Positions 26,801-35,498 of a DNA stretch of 64,000 bases are shown in pieces. The notes beneath the pieces are model-generated. The model ran no database searches and had not been told where the DNA came from. It worked only from the letters and a program-made list of their open reading frames with translations. The position numbers and the translations under genes are program-made. The DNA is taken from positions 992,001-1,056,000 of the forward strand of contig NZ_CP152412.1 of assembly GCF_038957035.1 (NCBI RefSeq), in the 5' to 3' direction. The number at the start of each line of letters is the position of its first letter. Positions within the stretch are counted from its first letter, which is position 1. Source of the stretch: Bradyrhizobium sp. B097. Lineage in GTDB: Bacteria > Pseudomonadota > Alphaproteobacteria > Rhizobiales > Xanthobacteraceae.

Positions 26801-29800
26801 TCGTGGAGCCATTCAGTACCAGCACGTCGGCGAGGCCGGTATGCGAGTCGGTCAGACCCGATGCCGTGCCGTTGCCACCGGTGATCGTCAGCGCGTAGCC
26901 GATGGTCGCGCCGTTTGCACCCTGAACCGAGCTGAAAGCCGTCGAGAAGTCGGCCGACGTCGTCGTCAGCCCCGCGTTCGGCGCCGATCCCGCGATGTTA
27001 TCGTCGAACGCCGTTGCGGTCAGATGCGTCTCGCTCAACGTCAGCGAGGGCGTGGTGCCATTGGTGTTGATGCTCGGGCTATCGCCCGTGATCGTGAGCT
27101 GCGTGCCAAGATCGAGACTCGCGTTCTGGAAGTCGCCGTCCTTGTCCGTGATGGTGGCAACGAGGCTTGCAACTCCGGCGCTCAGCGTGACGCCTTCTCC
27201 GGCGCCGTCGGCTGATTGCTTCACCGCGCGGTACTCGGTGAAGGTCACCTGACCCGTCACCGGATTGAGCACGATGCTGAACGCCAGGGTGCCCGTCGTC
27301 GTACCGACATGGCCTTCGATGATGTTGCCATTCAGAACCAGCACGTCGGCGAGGCCGGTGTGCGAGTCGATCAGGCCTGACGCAGTGCCGTTTCCGCCCG
27401 TGATCGTCAGCGCGTAGCGGATTGTCGCTCCGTCCGCGCCCTGGATCGAGGTGAATGCCGTCGAAAAATCAGCTGACGTCGTCGTTAGCGTCAGGTCCGG
27501 TGCCGAGCCCCCGATGTTATCGTCGAGCGGCGTTGCGGTCAGGTGCGATTCACTCAGCGTCAGAGATGGCGCGGTCCCGTTGGTCCTGATCGTCGGGCCG
27601 TCGTCGCTGATGCTCAACCTGCTGCCGAGGTCGAGGCTCGCGCTCTGAAAGTCGCCGTCAGTGTCGGTGATGGTTGCTATCAGGCTGACGATTCCGGCAG
27701 TCAGCGACAGGGCCTCGCCGCCGTCGGGATCGGTGCCGAACGGCTGGGCCACCGGGCGGAAGTCGGTGAAAGTCACGCGCCCGGTGGCGGGATCAAGCGT
27801 GATGGTGAACGCCAGGGTGCCGCTGGTCGTGCCGACGTGGCCTTCGATGGTGTTGCCATTCAGAACCAGCACGTCGGCGAGGCCGGTGTGCGAGTCGGTC
27901 AGGCCCGAGGCCGTGCCGTTGCCGCCGGCGATCGCCAACGCGTAGCGGATCGTCGCACCATCCGCGCCTTGAACCGGGCTGAACGCCGTCGAGAAATCGG
28001 CCGACGTCGTCATCAGTGCCGCGTCCGGTGCTGAGCCGGCGATGTTGTCATCGAGCGCCGTTGCCGTCAGATGCGTCTCACTCAAAGTCAGCGACGGGAT
28101 CGTCTGGTTCGTCCGGACGCTCGGGCCGTCGTCGGTGATGGTCAACCGGCTGCCGAGATCGAGGGTCACGAACTGGAGCTCGCCGACGTCATTGGTGACG
28201 ATCGCGTACAGGGTCACGGCTCCGGTCGCGAGCGCCGCGCCTTCGCCGGTGTCCGGGCTGGTGCCGAGCGGCTGCGTTACCGCGCGGTATTCGGTGAAGG
28301 TCACGCGCCCCGTCACCGGATCGAGCGCGATGGTGAAAGCCAGCGTACCGTCGATCGCGCCGACGCGGCCCTCGATGGTGGTGCCGTTCAGTACCAACAG
28401 GTCAGCCAGGCCGGTATGCGAGTCGATCAGGCCCGAGGCGGCGCCGTTACCGCCGGCGATCGTCATTTCATAGCTGACCGTGGTGCCACTCAGTCCATTG
28501 GCGGTGTTGAACGCAGCCGAGAAGTCGGCCGAAATCGTCGTCAACGCCGCGTCCGGCGCCGAGCCGGCGATGTTGTCGTCCAGCGCGGTTGCCGTCAGAT
28601 GTGTCTCGCTCAGCGTCAGCGACGGCGGCGTTCCGGCCCCGATCAGCGGGCCGTGGATGGTGATCGTGATGACTCGCGGGGTGCCGTCTATCGCGGTCAC
28701 CGTGAAGCTGTCGGTCAGCACATCGCCGACATGGAGGGCTTGCACGGAGCTGTTGGCGCCGTCGAGCGTGTAGGTCCACACGCCCGCTGTCGTCATTGTG
28801 AAGAAGCCATAGCCGCCCACGCTTGTCGTCGGCGTGTTCACGGCCGTGAAGGTGTTGGCGGGATCATCGGGATCGGTGTCGGTGAGCGTTCCGGTCGCGA
28901 TGAGCAGGCCGGGCGAGGCACCGCTGACGCCGGTCGCTCCGACCACTGAGCCGGTCGTGACGCCGGAAATGATGGCGGCGTCTTCGACACCCACGATGGT
29001 GATGTCGAAGCTCTGACTGGTAGAGAGCAAGCCGTCGGTCACCGTGATGACGAAGCTTTGGATCGCATTGACCTTCAGCGCGTTGATCGCATCGTTGTTC
29101 GGAACGAAAGCATACGCACCGGTCGAGCTGTTGAGGTAGAACGTGCCAAACGCGCCGACGCTCGAGATGTCGTAGGTCTTCGAACCCATCACCGTGTTGC
29201 CTGCAACACCTCCGGCGATGCCGAAGGTGAGCCCGCCGTCGAAACTGATGGCAGAGAAGGTGCCGTGCGTCGCGCTGAAAGTGTCAAATGTCGGCGTATC
29301 GATTTCAGTCGGCGCCGCTCCGAGATTCAGTATCGGCGGCTTCGGCGGCGCCTTGAAGAATTCAAAGAACGGGAGGATGGTCTGCGGTAGCGGCCCGAGT
29401 TGATTTGGCACCAGCGGCGGGTCAGGCTCGGAAAAATTGATCGGCTGCAGCAGCGACGACCCATCCTGGGTGGGCATGCCGGACCCTTTGGCCCAAACTC
29501 CTTTCGCGTAGTTGGCAAGCGTCTGCTGCTGGGCGTCCCGCAACTCCTCCATGTGAGCCGGGCTATTCGTGACCTGGTTCACCCCGACCGACGACCCTCT
29601 GGGGCTCAAGATGATCGTCACGCCGGGATCGTCGACGACGATGTGTCTGGGGTTCGCCTCCTTGGTCACCAGCTCGAACACGCCGTGGTGGAGGTCCTTG
29701 TAGTTGATGGTGTCGTCATCCAGGAACGTGACGTTCGGCTCCGCAGCGCGCGCGTTCTCTAGCAGCGAGAACGTCAGCGCCGCGAATGTGAGCATGCTGA

Positions 29801-30212
29801 GGCCGCTGGCCCGAACGGTGCCAACAGGCGTGTCCGCCGTGAGGACGTCCGACCCGGCCAGCCGGCTGCCGATGAAACGGAGGATGCTTCTGGCTTTTGC
29901 GAACAGCCCCGGCGCGCTGGCCGAGTCATGGGCCAAATTCCAGGCCAGGTCGCCCAGCTCGAGTCGGGTGCCGGCCGGCAGGTTGAGCACTGTGCCATCG
30001 ATCAGGCGGATTTCGACCCGCCCGCCGGCTGCGATCTCGATGACGTCACCCTGGCAAACGGGATCGCCGGCCACGGCTTGAAGGGCGATGCCGCGCGCAC
30101 GCGCAATGGTGCCGCAGCCGACCGCCGTATGAACAACGCCAACCACTCGGGGCAGCTGACCTGAAACGGCCGAGCTCGCGCCCCCGAACGCTACGCCGGA
30201 CGCAACTAACAT
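23889..30212 (-). CDS. Giant FecR-domain repeat adhesin (seven DUF5801-like repeats)
   Basis: About 2107 residues from the ATG at 30212; an upstream TTG at 30239 would add nine. Residues 30-110 form a FecR-like domain (GDVIEIAAGGRVEIRLIDGTVLNLPAG), and a hydrophobic stretch follows near 140-160 (LTFAALTFSLLENARA). A cadherin/VCBS-like part spans about residues 300-520. Seven tandem repeats of about 175 residues occupy about 530-1750; each begins LTLSETHLTA and ends near TITDDGP, resembling the DUF5801 repeats-in-toxin family. The C-terminal 350 residues are a distinct beta-rich domain ending HVQHDLIL, as expected for a type I secretion signal. It is probably a surface adhesin retained by its N-terminus. 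No T1SS transporter is in the window. Strand use and codon third positions are uniform throughout. Confidence 0.85.
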   Translation of the reverse strand: MLVASGVAFGGASSAVSGQLPRVVGVVHTAVGCGTIARARGIALQAVAGDPVCQGDVIEIAAGGRVEIRLIDGTVLNLPAGTRLELGDLAWNLAHDSASAPGLFAKARSILRFIGSRLAGSDVLTADTPVGTVRASGLSMLTFAALTFSLLENARAAEPNVTFLDDDTINYKDLHHGVFELVTKEANPRHIVVDDPGVTIILSPRGSSVGVNQVTNSPAHMEELRDAQQQTLANYAKGVWAKGSGMPTQDGSSLLQPINFSEPDPPLVPNQLGPLPQTILPFFEFFKAPPKPPILNLGAAPTEIDTPTFDTFSATHGTFSAISFDGGLTFGIAGGVAGNTVMGSKTYDISSVGAFGTFYLNSSTGAYAFVPNNDAINALKVNAIQSFVITVTDGLLSTSQSFDITIVGVEDAAIISGVTTGSVVGATGVSGASPGLLIATGTLTDTDPDDPANTFTAVNTPTTSVGGYGFFTMTTAGVWTYTLDGANSSVQALHVGDVLTDSFTVTAIDGTPRVITITIHGPLIGAGTPPSLTLSETHLTATALDDNIAGSAPDAALTTISADFSAAFNTANGLSGTTVSYEMTIAGGNGAASGLIDSHTGLADLLVLNGTTIEGRVGAIDGTLAFTIALDPVTGRVTFTEYRAVTQPLGTSPDTGEGAALATGAVTLYAIVTNDVGELQFVTLDLGSRLTITDDGPSVRTNQTIPSLTLSETHLTATALDDNIAGSAPDAALMTTSADFSTAFSPVQGADGATIRYALAIAGGNGTASGLTDSHTGLADVLVLNGNTIEGHVGTTSGTLAFTITLDPATGRVTFTDFRPVAQPFGTDPDGGEALSLTAGIVSLIATITDTDGDFQSASLDLGSRLSISDDGPTIRTNGTAPSLTLSESHLTATPLDDNIGGSAPDLTLTTTSADFSTAFTSIQGADGATIRYALTITGGNGTASGLIDSHTGLADVLVLNGNIIEGHVGTTTGTLAFSIVLNPVTGQVTFTEYRAVKQSADGAGEGVTLSAGVASLVATITDKDGDFQNASLDLGTQLTITGDSPSINTNGTTPSLTLSETHLTATAFDDNIAGSAPNAGLTTTSADFSTAFSSVQGANGATIGYALTITGGNGTASGLTDSHTGLADVLVLNGSTIEGHVGGTSGALAFTITVNPATGLVTFTEYRAVKQPLGTSPDNGEGIAFGTGLVNLVATITDNDGNFQSASLDLGTQLTITDDGPSIRANGTTPSLSLSETHLTATVFDDNIAGSVPNVAQTTTSADFSTAFTSVQGADGATIAYALTIAGGDGTASGLIDSHTGLADLLVLNGNTIEGHVGATNGTLAFTITIDPATGLVTFTEYRAVKQPFGTSPDGGEGVALAAGIVGLTATITDKDGDFQSASLDLGTQLTITDDGPSIRANGATPSLSLSETHLTATVFDDNIAGSVPNAALTTTSTNFSTAFTSVQGADGATINYALTITGGNGTASGLVDSHTGLADLLVLNGNTIEGHVGAINGTLAFTITIDPVTGLVTFTEFRAVKQPLGTSPDNGEGVTLGAGLVNLVATITDKDGDFQNASLDLGKQLTITDDGPSITATGTVPSLTLSETHLTATTLDDNVAGSAPDASQTMTSADFSTAFTSVQGADGATIAYALTITGGNNTASGLIDSHTGLADVLVLNGNTIEGHVGTTTGTLAFTIEVDPATGLVTFTEFRAVTQPFGTSPDGGEGVTLSAGLVNLVATVTDKDGDFQSASLDLGKQLTITDDGPTIGGFPETAIIGQDNQTANGTYHLNFGADGDAAMQVAVHNGAVGSTGYDLATSDLGGGISSVHVTGNGDDYTFYYSTHAVSGGVEMDAYLADSGGALTDPYFTLLINPNGTFSFDLVSVDVLKQVTVTGSTFGASGGGTPSLTAPDRELLITGSDNSGLPIDVKASNNGIAVGDTGLSMDPNEQLNLSFSNEQPQISFMLTQWQGNGTAGVVFKVLDGSTDVHDFSIDVPKPHSGNATVVVQQTSDASLINTSTFDDATSTYTLFVGKTFNLVEVDYNQATSGNTTFTVNNITYNEKTTIPSTDLLFDVSATDKDGDSAATSLQVDIQGLTTGAAAAMAGTSFLSDQVTHVQHDLIL
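24960..28625 (-). repeat. Seven tandem coding repeats of about 525 bp
   Basis: The marker sequence for DDNIAGS followed by the SETHLTA box recurs near 28574, 28042, 27505, 26996, 26470, 25945 and 25415, giving units of roughly 509-537 bp. The central units (about 25400-28000) are the most alike; the first unit (28042-28620) is the most diverged. The spacing keeps the reading frame. Confidence 0.9.
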
Positions 30213-30624
30213 TGGCTTTTCGCCTGCTGAACGGCTCAAGCGGAGCGTGGTGCCGCAGTTTTCTTGATCTGGCTTGCGCTCGCCGCGAAGGGAAAAATCC
30301 CCGCACCGGCAGCCATAGGCTTGCCCGCTGAAACGTTCTGATTGAAACTAAATTCGGTAGTGAAAATCGGCTTCCAGTACGGCGGGGAGAGTCATCGCGG
30401 AAAAGACAGAACTGCTGTCCATTATCGCGAGTGCAGCCCCACTGAATTTAGTGTATATTTACCGAGTAGATTGTCCACATATTAATTTTTATTCGAGCTG
30501 CGTCAGGCCCTTAGGCCTGTTTGCAGCAACCCGTTTGGCACTCAAGGTCCTGCGGTCTCGGCCCGGTGGTCCATGTCTCCATCGTGCCGCGACACGACAA
30601 GATCTTCTCGAAAGGGAGGGGATC
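30213..30624. promoter_or_regulatory. AT-rich divergent region between the two FecR genes
   Basis: 412 bp without a supported gene. The stretch near 30436-30495 is clearly richer in A+T than its surroundings (CATATTAATTTTTATTCG) and is the likely promoter zone for the rightward FecR gene, whose SD is AAAGGGAGGGG at 30611-30621. No palindrome stood out. Confidence 0.4.
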
Positions 30625-31281
30625 GTGCGTATCCGTTTCATTGTACAATTGCTCGCTGGCGTGGTTTTCACGTTCGTCACATTGACGTCTGGCTCGGTGC
30701 AAGCGCAGACCGAGCCGGCCCAACCCGCGGTTCAGAACTCCTCGGCGAACTTCATCGGGAAAGTCGTGACGGTCACCGGTGCTGTCACGATCGAACATCC
30801 GAGCGCGGTCGTCGTCCAGGCGGCGCTGTCTGATCAATTGCCCCAGGCGAAGGTTGGCGACTTCGTCTATCTGGGCGACGTGGTGCAGACCGGAGCCGAT
30901 GGACGGGTCGCGATCAACTTCACCGATGGCACCTCGTTCAATCTGTCGAGCAACGCCAAGATGGCGATGACCGAATTTGTCTACGACCCGAACGGCAAGT
31001 CGAATTCGACCTTGTTCAAACTGGCTAATGGAACGTTCACCTTCGTTGCCGGCAATATCGCGAAGACCGGTGACATGAAGATCGACACGCCTGCTGCAAC
31101 GATGGGAATTCGAGGCACCACGCCGCGCATCGAAATATCCGACGACGGAACGGTCAGGTTCGCGACGCTCGTGGAGGAGGGCAAGAGCAAGCTTCTCAGG
31201 AAGCCCGCGACACGCGTGACCCCGCAACGCGAGCAGAACACCGACCACAGGTTCAATCCGAACATTTGCCGAGGGTGCTAG
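30625..31281 (+). CDS. Secreted FecR-domain protein
   Basis: 218 residues from a GTG with a very strong ribosome site (AAAGGGAGGGG) four bases upstream. The frame is open further upstream, but only this start gives a signal peptide (residues 1-28, ending VQAQT). The FecR domain has the usual order: VVTVTGAVTIEH, KVGDFVYLGDVVQTGADGRVAINFTDGTSFNLSSNAKM in pieces, then a GTFTFVAGNIAKTGDMKIDTPAATMGIRGT end motif. It lacks an anti-sigma N-domain and TonB-linked genes. It is therefore not a classical iron-dicitrate regulator but one of the orphan secreted FecR proteins. It ends in NICRGC. It faces the giant FecR adhesin. Confidence 0.82.
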   Translation: MRIRFIVQLLAGVVFTFVTLTSGSVQAQTEPAQPAVQNSSANFIGKVVTVTGAVTIEHPSAVVVQAALSDQLPQAKVGDFVYLGDVVQTGADGRVAINFTDGTSFNLSSNAKMAMTEFVYDPNGKSNSTLFKLANGTFTFVAGNIAKTGDMKIDTPAATMGIRGTTPRIEISDDGTVRFATLVEEGKSKLLRKPATRVTPQREQNTDHRFNPNICRGC

Positions 31282-31355
31282 GCGAGCAAGGCGTCGGCCT
31301 TGAGCGGCTACTCACGCAAATCTGCGACGCTGCATCGTCAAAACCGGAGCGCGAC

Positions 31356-32222
31356 ATGAAGCCTCGTGCAGGTTCCGGTCGGAGTGGTGGCCTCGCGGCG
31401 CTTCTCGTCCTGCTGTTGCTCGCATCGCCGGCTGGCGCGCAGGACGCGAAGCCACGGGAAAACTATCTGCGGAATATCGAGCTGTGCAGCGGCCACGACC
31501 ACGCGCAGGCGGACGCGCGCATTGGTGCGTGCACGGCGCTGATCGATGCGGGTCAGGACATGACGCCGGCCGGCCTTGCGATCGCCCACAACAACCGCGG
31601 CAACGCCTACGCCGCCAAGGGAGACTATGACAGCGCCATCCGGGATTTTGATCGATCCATCGAACTCAATCCTACCTACACCAAGCCGTTCAACAACCGC
31701 GGCGTGGCTTACTTCACGAAGCGCGACTACGATCGCGCGGCCGAGGCTTTCGATCAGGCCATCAAGCTCAACCCGAACTACGGCGAGGCCTTTGCCAATC
31801 GCGCGCGCGTTTTTCTGAGGAAAAATGACTATGCCCGCGCCGTGCAGGATTACGATCAGGCCATCCGCCTCGAGCCGAACCTGGCCGGCGTGTGGAATGG
31901 ACGTTGCTGGAGCCGCGCCATCCTTGGCGCGTTGCAGGAGGCGCTGCAAGATTGCAACAAGGCGCTGCAATCGGGGTCTGTCAATGCCGCGACCTACGAT
32001 TCGCGCGGCCTGATCTACCTGAAGACGGGCGAGCTTGGCGCGGCGATCGACGACTATACCTCCGCACTTCGCATCGATCCGAAACTGGCCAGCGCGCTCT
32101 ACGGCCGCGGGCTGGCCAAGCTGAAACAGGGCGACAAGGCCGGCGGCAACACCGACATGGCGGCCGCCAAGGCGCTTCAGGGCAGCATCGGCGACGACTT
32201 CACACGCTACGGCGTGCAATAG
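31356..32222 (+). CDS. Secreted tetratricopeptide-repeat protein
   Basis: 288 residues with a signal peptide (hydrophobic LLVLLLLASPAGAQ). Six TPR units of 34 residues follow from about residue 75, with the classic pattern (NRGNAYAAKGDYDSAIRDFDRSIELNP, then NRGVAYFTKRDYDRAAEAFD). The Met at 31356 is chosen because it places the signal peptide at the N-terminus; the longer frame overlaps the FecR gene. A CSGHDHAQADARIGACTALI segment with two cysteines precedes the repeats. It lies 74 bp after the FecR gene and probably forms an operon with it, suggesting a periplasmic scaffold for that system. Confidence 0.82.
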   Translation: MKPRAGSGRSGGLAALLVLLLLASPAGAQDAKPRENYLRNIELCSGHDHAQADARIGACTALIDAGQDMTPAGLAIAHNNRGNAYAAKGDYDSAIRDFDRSIELNPTYTKPFNNRGVAYFTKRDYDRAAEAFDQAIKLNPNYGEAFANRARVFLRKNDYARAVQDYDQAIRLEPNLAGVWNGRCWSRAILGALQEALQDCNKALQSGSVNAATYDSRGLIYLKTGELGAAIDDYTSALRIDPKLASALYGRGLAKLKQGDKAGGNTDMAAAKALQGSIGDDFTRYGVQ

Positions 32223-32323
32223 AGCATGATCCGGAAAAGTGTGGCGCGGTTTTCCGAAAAGATCATGCTCAAAACAAAGAGATAGAGCGGGATGATGACT
32301 CGAAGAAGGGTCATCCCGCTCTA
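32222..32323. repeat. Two-hairpin palindromic repeat / terminator
   Basis: The first hairpin has perfect 10-bp arms GAGCATGATC (32222-32231) and GATCATGCTC (32261-32270) with inner CGGAAAA/TTTTCCG pairing. The second has perfect 13-bp arms (32283-32295 and 32311-32323). It lies between the convergent TPR and efflux genes. Variants of the first hairpin recur at 52918-52985 and 59157-59188, so it is a dispersed element doubling as terminator. Confidence 0.75.
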
Positions 32324-32378
32324 GACGCGCAGGCCGACGCGGGCCACCGCAAGGACGATGGCCGGCTTGATGCCGTCG

Positions 32379-33245
32379 CTAGTCCATGATCTCGACCGTC
32401 GCCGAACGGCCGGCGACCAGTGCGATGCGATCCGGCAGCTTATCCAGCGTGATGCGCACGGGAACGCGCTGCGCCAACCGAACCCAGCTGAAGGTTGGAT
32501 TGACGTTCGCGAGCAGGCTCGCGCCTTGCCCGCGGTCGCGATCCTCGATGCCGGCGGCAATGCTCTCGACATGCCCGGTGAGCCGGACCGGCTCGCCCAT
32601 CAGCCGGACCTCTGCCCTGTCGCCGACGCGAATGCGCGCAAGCTTGGTCTCCTCGAAATAGCCCTCGACATGCAGCGTGTCGCTGTCGACCAGCGCCATC
32701 ACGCCCTTGCCGGCGGTGACGTAGGTGCCGGGCCGCAGCTCCATATTGGTGATGGTGCCGTTCACCGACGCGTGGACCTCGCTGCGATCGAGGTTGAGCT
32801 GCGCCACAGCGCGATCGGCGACCGCCTGGTCATAGGCGGCCTTGGCCTGGAGCTGGGTGGCGAGGACCTGCTCCTGCTTCTGCTGCGACACCGCATCGGT
32901 GGTCAGCGCGCTGTAGCGCTTGAGGTCGGCGTCGGCCTGATCCAGCGTCGCGCGATGGCCGGCGACCGCAGCGTCGGCCTGCTGCAATGCCAGGGCAAAC
33001 CGTGCGCGATCGATCCGGAACAGGATATCGCCGCGATGCACTTGCTGATTGTCCTTGACCAGCACGTCAGTGACGAAGCCGGAGACGTCGGGAGCAACCT
33101 GCACCACGTCGGCGCGGACCCTGCCGTCGCGAGTCCATGGCGACTCCATGTAGTAGACCCAGAGCGCGCGGCCGACGGCGAGCGCGGCGACGAGCGCGAT
33201 CGCGGTCAGCGCAACCCGGCCGAGCCAGGCGAAATTCCCTTTCAT
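32379..33245 (-). CDS. HlyD-type membrane fusion protein of an Aae-like efflux system
   Basis: 288 residues. One N-terminal membrane helix (about residues 8-28) is followed by a biotinyl-lipoyl hairpin domain (VAPDVSGFVTDVLVKDNQQVHRGDILFRID) and a helical hairpin. A beta-barrel part follows (VNGTITNMELRPGTYVTAG, YFEETKLARIRVGDRAEVRLMG). This matches AaeA/EmrA-like adaptors. ATG 33245 overlaps the DUF1656 gene stop (ATGA). Together with the FUSC and DUF1656 genes it forms the three-part unit known for export of aromatic carboxylic acids such as p-hydroxybenzoate. The substrate here is inferred only from family. Confidence 0.87.
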   Translation of the reverse strand: MKGNFAWLGRVALTAIALVAALAVGRALWVYYMESPWTRDGRVRADVVQVAPDVSGFVTDVLVKDNQQVHRGDILFRIDRARFALALQQADAAVAGHRATLDQADADLKRYSALTTDAVSQQKQEQVLATQLQAKAAYDQAVADRAVAQLNLDRSEVHASVNGTITNMELRPGTYVTAGKGVMALVDSDTLHVEGYFEETKLARIRVGDRAEVRLMGEPVRLTGHVESIAAGIEDRDRGQGASLLANVNPTFSWVRLAQRVPVRITLDKLPDRIALVAGRSATVEIMD

Positions 33246-33448
33246 GGCAGAAACTCCGAAAGATAGACGACGATGCCGAGCAGGCATACGTACAGGGCGA
33301 AATTGAACAGCGCGCGATGCCAGACCAGCCGGTAGAGCCCGACGCGCTGCATGATCCGGCTGATCCCCGCGCTCAGCGCATAGGCCACGATCAGCCACAG
33401 CAGCAGCGCCGGGACCAGGACACCGTAGATGTCGAGCTCATATCTCAT
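33242..33448 (-). CDS. DUF1656 (AaeX-like) small membrane protein
   Basis: 68 residues with two membrane helices (VPALLLWLIVAYALSAGI, then LFNFALYVCLLGIVVYL) and a central basic loop. MRYELDIYGVLVP is the conserved family start. This small protein is almost always found between FUSC and HlyD genes. It overlaps both neighbours by four bases. Its role is unknown; it is probably a structural part of the efflux assembly. Confidence 0.87.
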   Translation of the reverse strand: MRYELDIYGVLVPALLLWLIVAYALSAGISRIMQRVGLYRLVWHRALFNFALYVCLLGIVVYLSEFLP

Positions 33449-35496
33449 GCAGCAAAACTCTCCTCGGGCCGCGATCGATACGCAGGTGAATCGGGAAACA
33501 GGCCGCGGCGGATGCCGACGAGGCCGAGTAATGCATCGTCCCGCGCGCGCTCATTGGGATCCTTGACGACCGCGGTCAGCGCCGCATCGATGCAGGACAG
33601 CAATTCGGCCGGCATCGCCTCGTCCGCATGGGCGCGAAATGCCGCCGCGAGGTCGTCCAGCATGTCGTCGATGGCGCGCACGGTCGATGCGGCGAGGCCG
33701 TAACGGGCCCGCCTGAGGTCGATGATGTTGAGCCCGATACGCAGCTGGACCAGGCTGTCGGCATCGCGGCGGTCGCTCTCGGAGATGAAGGCAATGCGCT
33801 GCACCAAGAGGCCGAGCCGATGCAGCATCAGGCCGGCAAACTGCGCGCGATCGCCATGGCCGCGCCGCTCGGCCGCGACCGCGAGCGTCTGCCAGCCCGA
33901 CGTCATCAGCCGTTTGGCGATCCATTCGGCGCCGACGCCGCGCGCGACCCGCGTCACGATCTCGGCGATGACGACGCCGAGGAAGAAGGCGACGGACGTG
34001 TTGGCAAAACTGGCAAAATCGGCGCTGTAGGTCGATTGCAGCGCCAGCAGCGTCGCGGTGTTGGCGGCGAGCGCCATGCCGATCGGCGCGGTTTTGGGCC
34101 GTGCGATCAGGAAGCCGTACAGCAGGAAGGTCGGCGCCAGCGCGGCGATCAGAACCTCGACATGGGAGATGCCCGGCACCAGGGCGAATTGATAGATCGC
34201 GACGACGACGATCGCGACCAGCGAAAACAGGCCGAAGGCCCGGATGCTGCGCGCCGGCTCGTCCTGCGCGGCGAAGAAGGAGCAGGCGACCGCGGCCATC
34301 ATCGGCGCCGAGGCGCCATCGGCCCAACCGGTCGCGATCCACAGGCCGCAGCAGATCAGGATGGCGACCGCCGCCCCCGCGGCTGACCACAGCGCCATGC
34401 CGTGGTCGCGATGACGGACCGGCGCGGCGCCCGATTCCGGGTGGAACGCCAACGGGACGGTGGAGATATCCTGGCCCGCGGCAATCGCATCGCCGATTGC
34501 GCGGCAGTCGGCCGAGATGTCGACGAGCTCGCGGAGCCGGAGCAGCAGGCTGATCGTGATGATGCGCTCGCGCGGCGCGAGGCCGTCGAGGGCAGATTGC
34601 CGCGCGGCGATCGCAGCGCGGATATCATCACCGGATTGCCGCTGGCGATCGTCGTCCACGATCCAAGCGGCGAGATCGCCGATCAGGTGCCGTAGCTCCG
34701 GCTGCCGTTGCAGCGCCGCTTCGCCGAGTGCGGCGAGCCGGTCTTCGATCGACGTGATGATCGGCAACAGCATCAGCATACGCAGCCGGACCTCGCCGAG
34801 GCCACGCGCGGTGCCGGCATCGGCCAGCCGGTCATAGGCGACATGGGTCGCCAGCGTATCGATCTCGACGATGTCGGTCGCGAGGCGAAGGCGTTGCGCC
34901 CGGCGCGTCTCGCTGGTCCCGCGATCAAGCAGGACGTCGCGGGACAGGCGACGCGCATCCGACAGCCAGCTTCTGACGCGGCCGCCGACCGCCGGCGCGA
35001 CGCTGCGCGGAAACACCACGGTCGACACCAGGCTGGCACAGATGATGCCGAGCGAGATCTCCTCGACCCGCGCCAGCGCAACATCGAAGATGCTGCCCGG
35101 GTCGGCGACCGACGGAAAGCCAATCAGTGCGACGGTATAACCGCCCAGCATGAAGACATAGCTGCGCGGCGTGCCGTCGAGCAGCGACAGATAAAGGCAC
35201 AGTCCGACCCAGAGCGCGATCGCGAGGCACAGCAGCTCCGGCGCGTTGACCAGGTTCGGCACCAGGGCGACCGTCATGCTGGCGCCGACCAGGGTGCCGA
35301 TCACGCGGAAGAACGCCTTCGAGCTGGTCGCGCCGGCCAGCGGCTGCGACGTGATATAGACCGTCGCCATCGCCCAATACGGCCGCGGCAGATCGATCGC
35401 CAATGCGATGACAAGCGCCAGCATCGACGCGGCGAACGTCTTCAACGCGAAGATGAGGTCCGCGTGGCGGACCAGGAACGGCTCTTCCGCTCGCAT
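33445..35496 (-). CDS. FUSC-family inner-membrane efflux transporter (AaeB-like)
   Basis: 683 residues. It has the FUSC layout: an N-terminal set of about six membrane helices (FALKTFAASMLALVIALAIDLPRPYWAMATVYI in pieces), a cytoplasmic middle domain (about residues 170-350), and a second helical set (ILICCGLWIATGWADGASAPMMAAVACSFFA). Motifs LPRPYWAMATVY and ARVEEISLGI are typical. The ATG at 35496 follows the MarR stop by two bases; the frame stays open much further upstream but only as antisense shadow over the marR gene. Operon order is marR, FUSC, DUF1656, HlyD. Confidence 0.88.
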   Translation of the reverse strand: MRAEEPFLVRHADLIFALKTFAASMLALVIALAIDLPRPYWAMATVYITSQPLAGATSSKAFFRVIGTLVGASMTVALVPNLVNAPELLCLAIALWVGLCLYLSLLDGTPRSYVFMLGGYTVALIGFPSVADPGSIFDVALARVEEISLGIICASLVSTVVFPRSVAPAVGGRVRSWLSDARRLSRDVLLDRGTSETRRAQRLRLATDIVEIDTLATHVAYDRLADAGTARGLGEVRLRMLMLLPIITSIEDRLAALGEAALQRQPELRHLIGDLAAWIVDDDRQRQSGDDIRAAIAARQSALDGLAPRERIITISLLLRLRELVDISADCRAIGDAIAAGQDISTVPLAFHPESGAAPVRHRDHGMALWSAAGAAVAILICCGLWIATGWADGASAPMMAAVACSFFAAQDEPARSIRAFGLFSLVAIVVVAIYQFALVPGISHVEVLIAALAPTFLLYGFLIARPKTAPIGMALAANTATLLALQSTYSADFASFANTSVAFFLGVVIAEIVTRVARGVGAEWIAKRLMTSGWQTLAVAAERRGHGDRAQFAGLMLHRLGLLVQRIAFISESDRRDADSLVQLRIGLNIIDLRRARYGLAASTVRAIDDMLDDLAAAFRAHADEAMPAELLSCIDAALTAVVKDPNERARDDALLGLVGIRRGLFPDSPAYRSRPEESFAA

Positions 35497-35498
35497 GA

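Noticed and set aside
24960..28625. Regular repeats as a CRISPR array
   Set aside because: Units are about 525 bp, coding and contiguous, without short repeats and unique spacers.
25440..28949. Repetitive rightward frames over the adhesin repeats
   Set aside because: They repeat only because the adhesin DNA repeats; the leftward frame has recognisable domains and one continuous 2100-codon length.
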